The notes below the pieces were generated by a model, which did not search any database, was not told the DNA's origin, and saw only the letters and a program-made list of their open reading frames with translations. The position numbers and the translations under genes are program-made. Source: DAIOEK01 sp964600595 (lineage in GTDB: Bacteria; Chloroflexota; Anaerolineae; Anaerolineales; Anaerolineaceae). Taken from it: a stretch of 9,467 bases of DNA. Where the stretch lies: NCBI GenBank assembly GCA_964600595.1, contig CAZRKL010000103.1:1-9467 (forward strand), in the 5' to 3' direction. Positions 1 through 5,689 of the stretch are shown here, piece by piece. Positions within the stretch are counted from its first letter, which is position 1; every line of letters starts with the position of its first letter.

Positions 1-420
1 CTCACGGACCGTGCGAAAGTTGGAATCAAACCGCCTGTTGAAGCCGATCTGGCATTTAACGCCCGCTTTATTTACCGCGTCAATGGCTGCCGCGATTCGT
101 TTCAGGTCATAATCCACCGGTTTTTCACAAAAAATGTGCTTGCCGGATTTGGCGGCTTCGATGATCAGCATGGAGTGTGTGTCGGTGGAAGAGCAGATGG
201 CTACCGCATCAATGCTTTTATCTTCCATGATCATTTTGTATTCCGTGCCGTGTTTTTCCACATGCAGCTTTTCCGCCAGTTCCTTTGCCGCTGCCGGGTT
301 CACATCCACAATGCAGGCTACTTCAGCGCCCGGGATGCGGGTTGCCAGCGTTTCTGCGTGGATCTTGCCAATCCGTCCCGCGCCAATCACACCCACGCGG
401 AGGGTTTTCTTGTCTGTCAT
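1..420 (-). CDS. iolG: Inositol 2-dehydrogenase, Gfo/Idh/MocA family (partial, N-terminal 140 residues)
   Basis: This is probably the NAD-dependent enzyme that oxidises myo-inositol to 2-keto-myo-inositol (scyllo-inosose), the first step of cytoplasmic inositol breakdown. I translated the minus strand from the ATG at 418-420; the frame stays open to the window edge. A Rossmann dinucleotide motif, VGVIGAGRIGKIHAE, lies at about residues 9-23. The family's catalytic-lysine motif EKPVD is at 99-103, and QIGFNRRFD (124-132) is typical of IolG-type members. The C-terminal substrate domain is outside the window. The start is set by GGAGG just upstream, which overlaps the TAG stop of the iolE-type gene, so the two are probably translationally coupled. 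It is the fourth gene of the minus-strand operon. The Gfo/Idh/MocA family contains many sugar dehydrogenases; the inositol call relies on both the motifs and the iolD/iolE neighbours. Confidence 0.85.
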   Translation of the reverse strand, partial: MTDKKTLRVGVIGAGRIGKIHAETLATRIPGAEVACIVDVNPAAAKELAEKLHVEKHGTEYKMIMEDKSIDAVAICSSTDTHSMLIIEAAKSGKHIFCEKPVDYDLKRIAAAIDAVNKAGVKCQIGFNRRFDSNFRTVRE

Positions 421-429
421 CTATTCCTC

Positions 430-1332
430 CTATTTATAACCAATAGAGCGCAGGTATTCACGGTTGCGCTGGGCTGAATCTTTGGGCTTGCCCATACCCG
501 GAAGCACATCCTGTTCGACTACGATCCAGCCATTGAAGCCCTGTGTTTCCAGTTGTTTTGCCACCGCCGGAAAATCTACGGCGCCCTTGCCTAATTCGCA
601 GAACACACCCTTGCCGACAGAAGTGAAATAATCCCAACCTTCTTTGCGGGATTGTTCGGCAATTTGTGGATGGCAGTCCTTGTAATGCATATGCCACACC
701 CGGCTGCCCTGTTTCTTTAGAAAAGTCAGTGGATCCCCGCCCGCGAATTGGTAATGTCCGGTATCCAGGCAAAGTCCAACCAATTTGGGGTCAGTCAGAT
801 TGAGGAGGGTGTCGATTTCATCCGGGGTCTCCACGTAGCCGCCGCAGTGATGGTGGAAAACCAGCCGCATGCCGGTTTCTTTTTTCACCGCGCTGGCGAT
901 GCGTTCCACACCTTCGGCAAAGGTTTGCCATTCAGCGGTACTCAATCCCATTTCAGGCTTCACCCTGCCTGCATTTTTGGTTCGTTCGGGAACTTTGCCG
1001 TTTTCGTCTGCCAGAACAATGAAGGGCTTGTCGCCTTCCACCGCTGAAAGCAGCCGGGCAACTTTTAGCGCAGCGGCAACGCCATCAGCGTGCGTGCTCG
1101 CGTCTTTCAACGCCACTGGCACAAAAGCACCCAGCAGAACCAGATTCCTTTTTGCCAGTTCCTTCTTAAGTGCCGCAGGATCAGTGGGCATGAATCCCCA
1201 GTCTCCCAGCTCGGTGCCTGCGTAACCTGTTTGCTGCATTTCATCCAGCACAATATCGAAAGTGGCAGCCTTTCCGTCCAGGTCAAATTCCAATGCTCCC
1301 CATGAACAGGGTGCATTCGCGATTTGGATCAT
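430..1332 (-). CDS. iolE: IolE-type inosose dehydratase (TIM-barrel, AP-endonuclease-2-like fold)
   Basis: Predicted to dehydrate 2-keto-myo-inositol to 3D-(3,5/4)-trihydroxycyclohexane-1,2-dione, the substrate of IolD. The 300 residues match the usual length of IolE (close to 300). Visible family features are a His-rich strand, FHHHCGGYVETPDEID (159-174), then LCLDTGHYQFAGGDP (187-201), HMHYKDCHP (214-222) and VVEQD (271-275). In this fold, Asp, His and Glu at such positions bind a divalent metal; D190, H216 and E273 are the likely ligands. The N-terminus, NAPCSWGALEF (6-16), differs from the IAPI-W-ND start I recall for classical IolE. A related sugar isomerase/epimerase such as an inosose isomerase is therefore possible. 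GAGGAGG sits 5 bases before the ATG. It is separated from iolD by 50 bp with no terminator and followed 9 bp later by iolG. Confidence 0.75.
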   Translation of the reverse strand: MIQIANAPCSWGALEFDLDGKAATFDIVLDEMQQTGYAGTELGDWGFMPTDPAALKKELAKRNLVLLGAFVPVALKDASTHADGVAAALKVARLLSAVEGDKPFIVLADENGKVPERTKNAGRVKPEMGLSTAEWQTFAEGVERIASAVKKETGMRLVFHHHCGGYVETPDEIDTLLNLTDPKLVGLCLDTGHYQFAGGDPLTFLKKQGSRVWHMHYKDCHPQIAEQSRKEGWDYFTSVGKGVFCELGKGAVDFPAVAKQLETQGFNGWIVVEQDVLPGMGKPKDSAQRNREYLRSIGYK

Positions 1333-1382
1333 AAATCCTCCTCAAACCAAAAGATATGAATTGTTAATTTCTATAAGTCCAA

Positions 1383-3245
1383 TTAGAAGTAATACTTTTC
1401 CTTCTTTTTCTGGACTTCATAATCCTTGCGGGCTTTTTGCACGCTTTCCATGCTGGAAGTTTCCGCCACAGCGACATCCCACCATGATTCATAACCGGGG
1501 ACCTTGGCTTCGCGGTCGGTGCGAACGACGATCACCACGGTCTCTTCCATCGCGCGGGCTTTCTGCAGCGTTTTCTTGAATTCATCTATCGTATCCGCTT
1601 CAAGGACTTTTGCTCCCAGGCTGGCGGCGTTCATAGCAAAATTGATCGGCAGCTGTTCTCCACTGAGTTGATGGGTCTGCTCGTCGCGCTTGCGGAAGTA
1701 GGTTCCAAATCCGGCGCTGCCCAATGAGTGGCTGAGAGATCCAATGGAACCGAATCCCAGATTATTTACCACAACAATGATCAGTTTCAAACCTTCCTGT
1801 ACCGCGGTGACGATTTCTGTCGGGTTCATCAGATATGTGCCGTCTCCCACCCACACGTACACTTCGCGAGAGGGGTCCGCCATTTTCACACCAATCCCCG
1901 CCGGGATCTCATATGCCATGCAGGAATAGCCGTATTCCATGTGGTAAGAATTGGGTGTGTGTGTCCGCCAGAGTTTGTGTAAGTCGCCGGGCTGGCTGCC
2001 CGCGGCTGAGAGCAGTACGTCGGTAGGTTTGGCAGATTCCCATATGGCGCCGATCACTTCGCTCTGGGCGGGGACAGGCTGGTGGTTCAGGTGGAACAAC
2101 CGGTCGGTTTCCTTTTCCCATTCTTCTTTAAGAGCGGTGATTTCAGCGCTGAATCTCTCTTCTACATGGAAACCCTGTAGTTTTCCGGTGAGTTCTTCCA
2201 GGGTTACCCTGGCATCAGCGGTCAGGGGAATACCATAATGCTTGAAGGCGTCCATTTCAAACAGATTAATGTTTACAAAGCGAACTTTAGGGTTCTGGAA
2301 TGCGGTTTTGGATGCTGTTGTGAAGTCAGAGTAGCGGGTGCCAATACCAATCACCAGGTCGGCATCACGTGCAACCCGGTTGGCAGACAGTGTACCGGTG
2401 GCGCCAATTGCGCCTAAATTACAGGGATGGTTATAGGGCAGCGCGCCTTTGCCTGCCTGCGTTTCGCACACCGGAATACCGGTCTGGCGGCTAAATTCAT
2501 CCAGAGCATCCGTAGCCAGACTGAAGAGAACCCCGCCTCCTGCAACAATGAGCGGTCGCTTGGAGGCGCGGATCATCCTGACCGCATCTTCCAGACGGCT
2601 GCGGTCAGCCAGTGGACGGTGGATGCGCCAGACACGTTTCTGAAAGAATCCTTCGGGGTAATCATAAGCTTCCGCCTGCACATCCTGCGGCAGTGAAAGT
2701 GTCACAGCGCCTGTATCCACCGGTGAAGTGAGCACGCGCATTACTTCCGGCAGCGAGGTTAGCAGCTGGTCGGGGCGGGTGATTCGATCCCAGTAGCGTG
2801 ATACTGGTTTGAAGCAGTCGTTTACGCTGATATCCTGCGTGTTGGGAGATTCCAATTGTTGCAGCACGGGGGCTACATTTCGGCGGGCAAAAATATCGCC
2901 CGGTAATAGCAGCACAGGCAGGCGGTTAATGGTCGCCAGTGCAGCACCGGTGATCATATTCGTGGCGCCAGGACCGATTGAGGATGTACACGCAAATGCC
3001 TGCATCCGATTTTTCATTTTCGTAAATCCGCTGGCAATATGCACAGCAGCCTGCTCATTACGGACCATGATATAGCGGAAATCCGGGTTTTCTTGCAGCG
3101 CCTGCCCGATGCCGGCGACATTTCCATGACCGAAGATCCCCAGAACGCCGGCGAAGAAGGGTGCCTGTTCGTTGTCTCGCTCAACATATTGTGATTTCAA
3201 AAAGCGGATTAACGCCTGCGCCATGGTGAGACGGATGGTGGTCAT
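1383..3245 (-). CDS. iolD: 3D-(3,5/4)-trihydroxycyclohexane-1,2-dione hydrolase (ThDP-dependent)
   Basis: IolD hydrolyses the cyclic dione made by IolE to 5-deoxy-glucuronate, opening the inositol ring in the cytoplasm. The 620 residues have the three-part build of ThDP enzymes. The N-terminal pyrimidine-binding domain carries the catalytic-type glutamate in RNEQAAVHIA (E64). A central domain contains AGGGVLFS (235-242) and GIGTRYSDF (300-308). The C-terminal pyrophosphate domain has GDG at 467-469 and NN at 494-495, the classic ThDP/Mg motif with 24 residues between. The SIGPGATNM stretch (89-97) and the SAAGSQPGDLHKLW stretch (413-426) are typical of IolD. Length is close to known IolD proteins (about 640). 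The ATG follows an AAGGAGG that overlaps the transaldolase stop codon, so the two are tightly coupled. Acetolactate-synthase-like relatives are the alternative, but the iolE and iolG neighbours and the C-terminal motifs make IolD the clear choice. Confidence 0.93.
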   Translation of the reverse strand: MTTIRLTMAQALIRFLKSQYVERDNEQAPFFAGVLGIFGHGNVAGIGQALQENPDFRYIMVRNEQAAVHIASGFTKMKNRMQAFACTSSIGPGATNMITGAALATINRLPVLLLPGDIFARRNVAPVLQQLESPNTQDISVNDCFKPVSRYWDRITRPDQLLTSLPEVMRVLTSPVDTGAVTLSLPQDVQAEAYDYPEGFFQKRVWRIHRPLADRSRLEDAVRMIRASKRPLIVAGGGVLFSLATDALDEFSRQTGIPVCETQAGKGALPYNHPCNLGAIGATGTLSANRVARDADLVIGIGTRYSDFTTASKTAFQNPKVRFVNINLFEMDAFKHYGIPLTADARVTLEELTGKLQGFHVEERFSAEITALKEEWEKETDRLFHLNHQPVPAQSEVIGAIWESAKPTDVLLSAAGSQPGDLHKLWRTHTPNSYHMEYGYSCMAYEIPAGIGVKMADPSREVYVWVGDGTYLMNPTEIVTAVQEGLKLIIVVVNNLGFGSIGSLSHSLGSAGFGTYFRKRDEQTHQLSGEQLPINFAMNAASLGAKVLEADTIDEFKKTLQKARAMEETVVIVVRTDREAKVPGYESWWDVAVAETSSMESVQKARKDYEVQKKKEKYYF

Positions 3246-3254
3246 AAACCCTCC

Positions 3255-4340
3255 TTAGGCTTTCACATCTGGGTTGGGCAGCATGTATTCACGGACAACA
3301 CCCTGCAGCTCGTGGTATGAGCTGATAAAACCGCGCAGCGTGCGGACGGTCGCGCCGTAGCTGTCGAATTGATCTATCGTCATCCCTTTTTCTTCGTACG
3401 CCATCTTGAAATCCGGGATCTTCTTCATCATTTCTTCGATGTACGCGGGGTTCACCGGGTCGTTGATCCTTTCTTTGACCTCGATATTGCTGTCATTGAT
3501 CTTGAGCTGCCATTCGTAGGGGATGGTAAGGACAATATCCCCACCAATCAGCTCAGACCAGTGCCCGAGGTGGCGGTAAGCGGCTGCCAGCAGCCTGGCG
3601 CGGTAACCGCGCTCCTGGAAGATGCGGTAGGCATTTTTGAATGCCGCGATGCCAGCCCAATCGAGGATGGCGGGATCGATGTCGATACCGTCCCGTTTTG
3701 CAACCGCTTTCATCCAATCATCGGTGCGGCCGATCATAATTGTGCAAACCGGAGCCATTTCTTCAATGGATTTACCTTCCTTGACCCGGCGGTTGAGACC
3801 GCGCTCCACAGCTTCAGCAACGGCAACTGCCTGTGGAACGGTAAAACTGACGGTGGCATTCAGGGAAACTCCCTCGTAGGTGGCTTCTTCAATTGCCCAG
3901 ATACCGGCTTTTGTAACGGGCACTTTCACCTGCATGTTGGGGGCAAGTTTGCTGCAGTGGACGGCGTGATCACAAATTGCCTGTGGATTGCGATAGAAGG
4001 CGGGGTTGGTTTGGATGGATAGTCGCCCCTTTTTCCCTTTATATTTGTCATAAGCGGGCTTTAACATATTTGCCCCGCGGACCGCCATCTCTTCAATTAA
4101 TTGCCAGGTAATTTCAACTTCCGACCCGGTGGGATTGTCGCGGATGATCTGCGGGATGCGGTCCTTCCAGAGTTCCAATTCTTTTTTAAGTACACTCACG
4201 ACAATGGTCGGATTGGTGGTCGCGCCAACGGCGCCATTTTCAATGGCGTAGGTTAATTCCTGGACCGAGCATGAGTCATTCCAATAATCGGTCGCGGTAG
4301 TTGAGACCGTCTGATGTAGGTTGCTGATATAAGCAGACAT
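3255..4340 (-). CDS. Transaldolase-family protein heading the inositol operon
   Basis: A class I (Schiff-base) aldolase-fold protein of 361 residues. GAVGATTNPTIV lies at 36-47. MQVKVPVTKAG (136-146) carries the probable Schiff-base lysine K139. NATVSFTVPQA (161-171) and IMIGRTDDWMK (201-211) match the transaldolase GR-x-x-DW region, and D22 in the first strand fits the catalytic Asp. The known family reaction moves a dihydroxyacetone unit between sugar phosphates. Its position as first gene, 9 bp before iolD, suggests a job in inositol breakdown rather than in the pentose phosphate pathway. I infer it could split a phosphorylated intermediate in place of the aldolase IolJ, but nothing in the sequence proves this. 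The start at 4340 is chosen because AGAGGAG lies 5 bases upstream; an in-frame ATG at 4394 would add 18 residues that do not resemble the family and has no Shine-Dalgarno. Confidence 0.85.
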   Translation of the reverse strand: MSAYISNLHQTVSTTATDYWNDSCSVQELTYAIENGAVGATTNPTIVVSVLKKELELWKDRIPQIIRDNPTGSEVEITWQLIEEMAVRGANMLKPAYDKYKGKKGRLSIQTNPAFYRNPQAICDHAVHCSKLAPNMQVKVPVTKAGIWAIEEATYEGVSLNATVSFTVPQAVAVAEAVERGLNRRVKEGKSIEEMAPVCTIMIGRTDDWMKAVAKRDGIDIDPAILDWAGIAAFKNAYRIFQERGYRARLLAAAYRHLGHWSELIGGDIVLTIPYEWQLKINDSNIEVKERINDPVNPAYIEEMMKKIPDFKMAYEEKGMTIDQFDSYGATVRTLRGFISSYHELQGVVREYMLPNPDVKA

Positions 4341-4345
4341 GGGTA

Positions 4346-4352
4346 CTCCTCT
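4346..4352 (-). promoter_or_regulatory. Ribosome binding site fixing the transaldolase start
   Basis: The minus strand reads AGAGGAG, five bases before the ATG at 4338-4340. No comparable site precedes the alternative in-frame ATG at 4394, so the shorter protein is favoured. Confidence 0.75.
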
Positions 4353-4386
4353 TACATATTTTGGGGATACTGAATCATGGGTTGCG

Positions 4387-4413
4387 GTGCGCACAAATTA
4401 CGCACACGTATGC
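4387..4413. promoter_or_regulatory. Overlapping inverted repeats at the iol transcription start (candidate operator)
   Basis: GTGCG at 4387-4391 and CGCAC at 4401-4405 are perfect inverted arms nine bases apart, and GTGCGCAC (4387-4394) is itself a palindrome. Directly beside it, GCACACGTATGC (4402-4413) is a 12-bp palindrome with one mismatched pair. The group lies just downstream of the minus-strand -10 box and overlaps the predicted start point near 4414, a usual place for a repressor site. It could also fold in the 5' leader RNA. The binding protein is unknown; the RpiR-family product next door is the obvious candidate. Confidence 0.4.
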
Positions 4414-4420
4414 ACTCATG

Positions 4421-4449
4421 ATGGTATCAAAAAACAGACTTAAAGTCAA
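4421..4449 (-). promoter_or_regulatory. Sigma-70-type promoter of the inositol operon
   Basis: On the minus strand, TTGACT (4444-4449) and TACCAT (4421-4426) stand 17 bp apart. TGA immediately before the -10 box gives it an extended -10 character. Transcription would begin near 4414, leaving a leader of about 74 nt before the transaldolase ATG. The -35 box lies in the palindrome GACTTAAAGTC (4437-4447). Confidence 0.7.
4437..4447. promoter_or_regulatory. Palindrome over the iol -35 box (candidate operator)
   Basis: GACTT and AAGTC are perfect inverted arms around a single central A at 4442. The site covers most of the minus-strand -35 element TTGACT, so a protein bound here would block RNA polymerase. 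It is short, and chance occurrence in AT-rich DNA is possible. Confidence 0.3.
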
Positions 4450-4466
4450 GAAAAAAATGTAAGAAA

Positions 4467-4543
4467 ACTTGCATTAATAATAAATATGTTGTATTATCTA
4501 CTCAAATGAAAGTCTAGTTACATAAATTTTAGATAATGCAAGT
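4467..4543. repeat. Perfect 10-bp inverted repeat spanning the regulator promoter
   Basis: ACTTGCATTA (4467-4476) is repeated in inverse orientation as TAATGCAAGT (4534-4543). A second nested pair, ATTATCTA (4493-4500) and TAGATAAT (4530-4537), shares the right side. The left outer arm contains the regulator's -35 box, the left inner arm overlaps its -10 box, and the right arms lie about 30-40 bp into the transcript. The layout suits a two-site operator with looping and autoregulation, or a long-loop RNA hairpin. Confidence 0.5.
4469..4497 (+). promoter_or_regulatory. Sigma-70-type promoter of the RpiR-family regulator
   Basis: TTGCAT (4469-4474) and TATTAT (4492-4497) are 17 bp apart in a strongly AT-rich stretch. 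The start point would be near 4504, about 94 nt before the regulator's ATG. It is divergent from the iol promoter; the two -35 boxes are about 20 bp apart, so one bound regulator could affect both. Confidence 0.6.
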
Positions 4544-4597
4544 AGCAATACATCTCATCAGGGTTGACTCTTACCCTTCTCGCGAGGAAGAAAAACG

Positions 4598-5476
4598 ATG
4601 AATGGCGAAAATGCAAACTTAGACTTCACCCAGCTTGTTTCTTTAAGATTCCAGGAATTAACTAAAAGCGAAAAAAGAATAGCTTCTTACTTAAGGAAGA
4701 ATATAGATGAATCCGCCTTCCTTTCGGCGGCAGAAATTGCCGATCGGCTGGCGGTCAGCGAAGCAACAGTGGTGCGTTTCGCCCGCACCCTCGGGTATGC
4801 TTCATATCCAGCCTTGCGGGCTGATTTACAGAGCAACTTCCGCAGGCGGATCACTCACTCCTCGCGTCTGCGCTCCAAATTGGATGACCTGCGTGAAGCG
4901 GGTGACATCTTCGAAAGGTTGACCGTCAGCGAAATTGACTACCTCACCCAGGCGCTCGAAACAGTGGACCGGGGTCAATTGAATAAGGCGGTTGAATTAT
5001 TAAAAGGACGGGACCGGGTCTATGTGTTTGGTTTGGGTCCATCAGAAACACTGGTAGACCTGATGGAGTTGCGCTTGAAACGCTCTGCCAAGCAGGTGAT
5101 AACCCTCACCAGCGCCGGGCGCGAAGTCCTTGAAAATTTGCTTTTGATGAATAGCGGCGATCTCCTGGTTGTGATTGCCTTTTTTGATCTTAATCCCACC
5201 TTGAACCTCGTTTTGGAATATGCGCACGAGGTGGGCTGTAAGATTATCCTGCTCACAGATACCCTCGAGTCTTTAATTGGTGATAAAGCAGATGTGCTCC
5301 TCACTGCCCGCAGGGGACCAGTTTCCAAGTTCCATTCCCTGGTGGTTCCAATGACCATCGTCAACACGCTTCTGCTTGCCCTCGCGAGTGAAGACCAGGA
5401 AAAGATCATCCCCGTTCTGGATAAACTGGATTTGCTCCGCGAAAGGTTGAAAACCCTGACGAAATCAGATGAATAA
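4598..5476 (+). CDS. RpiR/MurR-family transcriptional regulator, probably controlling inositol genes
   Basis: A 292-residue DNA-binding regulator with an N-terminal HTH of the RpiR type. LTKSEKRIASYLRKN (21-35) leads into AAEIADRLAVSEATVVRFARTLGYASY (44-70), the helix-turn-helix proper. A linker follows, then a C-terminal SIS domain at roughly 125-260 with VYVFGLGPSE (141-150), the ITLTSAGREVLENLL stretch (168-182) and CKIILLTD (214-221). SIS domains in this family bind sugar phosphates. Length is normal for the family (about 280-300). GAGGAAG lies seven bases before the ATG. RpiR-type regulators named IolR control inositol genes in rhizobia and Salmonella, and this gene is divergent from the iol operon. 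I infer it regulates both that operon and the transporter downstream, perhaps in response to a phosphorylated inositol intermediate. Ligand and sign of control cannot be read from sequence. Confidence 0.9.
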   Translation: MNGENANLDFTQLVSLRFQELTKSEKRIASYLRKNIDESAFLSAAEIADRLAVSEATVVRFARTLGYASYPALRADLQSNFRRRITHSSRLRSKLDDLREAGDIFERLTVSEIDYLTQALETVDRGQLNKAVELLKGRDRVYVFGLGPSETLVDLMELRLKRSAKQVITLTSAGREVLENLLLMNSGDLLVVIAFFDLNPTLNLVLEYAHEVGCKIILLTDTLESLIGDKADVLLTARRGPVSKFHSLVVPMTIVNTLLLALASEDQEKIIPVLDKLDLLRERLKTLTKSDE

Positions 5477-5495
5477 ACCTGCCCTTTTGCTATCC

Positions 5496-5512
5496 CGATT
5501 TTAAAAAAATCG
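5496..5512 (+). terminator. Weak AT-rich hairpin after the regulator gene
   Basis: CGATTTT (5496-5502) and AAAATCG (5506-5512) form a perfect 7-bp stem with an AAA loop, 20 bp after the regulator's stop codon. The stem has few GC pairs and no clean T-run follows, so termination would be poor at best. Read-through from the regulator into the transporter operon remains possible. Confidence 0.3.
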
Positions 5513-5522
5513 AACTAATTAT

Positions 5523-5552
5523 TGGTACAAGTACGCGAATCTACTCTGTTAT
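5523..5552 (+). promoter_or_regulatory. Possible promoter of the ABC transporter operon
   Basis: TTGGTA (5523-5528) and TGTTAT (5547-5552) are 18 bp apart, each with four of six consensus bases. The position suits a start point near 5559, shortly before the strong Shine-Dalgarno at 5571. It overlaps the left arm of an inverted repeat (5524-5532). It is weaker than either promoter in the divergent region. Confidence 0.3.
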
Positions 5553-5642
5553 GTAAGCCAACTCATTCTTAAGGAGGACGTCCGATGTAAAAGAACCGCC
5601 AGACTCCCCGCGCCCTGGGGAAGGTAATATCTCACTTGTACC
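5524..5642. repeat. Perfect 9-bp inverted repeat flanking the transporter leader
   Basis: GGTACAAGT (5524-5532) recurs inverted as ACTTGTACC (5634-5642), 101 bp apart. The CAAGTA core resembles the TGCAAGTA arm in the regulator's promoter (4536-4544), raising the possibility of a shared regulator half-site. The left arm overlaps the weak -35 candidate of the transporter operon. The arms could also pair in the leader RNA, enclosing the start-stop codon pair at 5585-5590. Confidence 0.35.
5571..5590 (+). promoter_or_regulatory. Strong Shine-Dalgarno followed by a start-stop codon pair (ATG-TAA)
   Basis: AAGGAGG (5571-5577) is followed seven bases later by ATG (5585-5587) and at once by TAA (5588-5590). 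This is the best ribosome site in the 213-bp gap between the regulator and the permease. The frame is the same as the permease's, and it is open from 5591 through to 7525. Either the permease once began here and codon 2 became a stop, or this is a minimal leader that loads ribosomes upstream. A short hairpin, TCCCC/GGGGA (5605-5621), follows. The rest of the gap holds no other gene I can support. Confidence 0.5.
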
Positions 5643-5677
5643 TGGTTTTCTGGATTGATATTCGTAGAGTCGTGGAT

Positions 5678-5684
5678 GAGGAGA
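5678..5684 (+). promoter_or_regulatory. Ribosome binding site fixing the permease start
   Basis: GAGGAGA stands five bases before the ATG at 5690. This favours that start over the in-frame TTG at 5636, which has only a distant, weak GGGGAAGG upstream. Confidence 0.7.
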
Positions 5685-5689
5685 TAAGC

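Noticed and set aside
1333..1382. Promoter or terminator in the 50-bp gap between iolD and the iolE-type gene
   Set aside because: No hairpin with a T-run and no convincing -35/-10 pair is visible; a single transcript is simpler.
3369..4022. Open frame of 217 codons on the plus strand
   Set aside because: It is antisense to the transaldolase, has no recognisable domain, and its composition is that of a complement shadow.
4341..4394. Longer transaldolase start at the in-frame ATG at 4394
   Set aside because: The extra 18 residues do not look like the family, no Shine-Dalgarno precedes it, and the ATG at 4340 has AGAGGAG at ideal distance.
5496..5512. Strong intrinsic terminator for the regulator gene
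   Set aside because: The stem is AT-rich and lacks a following T-run, so it is listed only as a weak hairpin.
5636..5689. TTG start at 5636 for the permease
   Set aside because: There is no ribosome site at a normal distance, while the ATG at 5690 has GAGGAGA five bases upstream.
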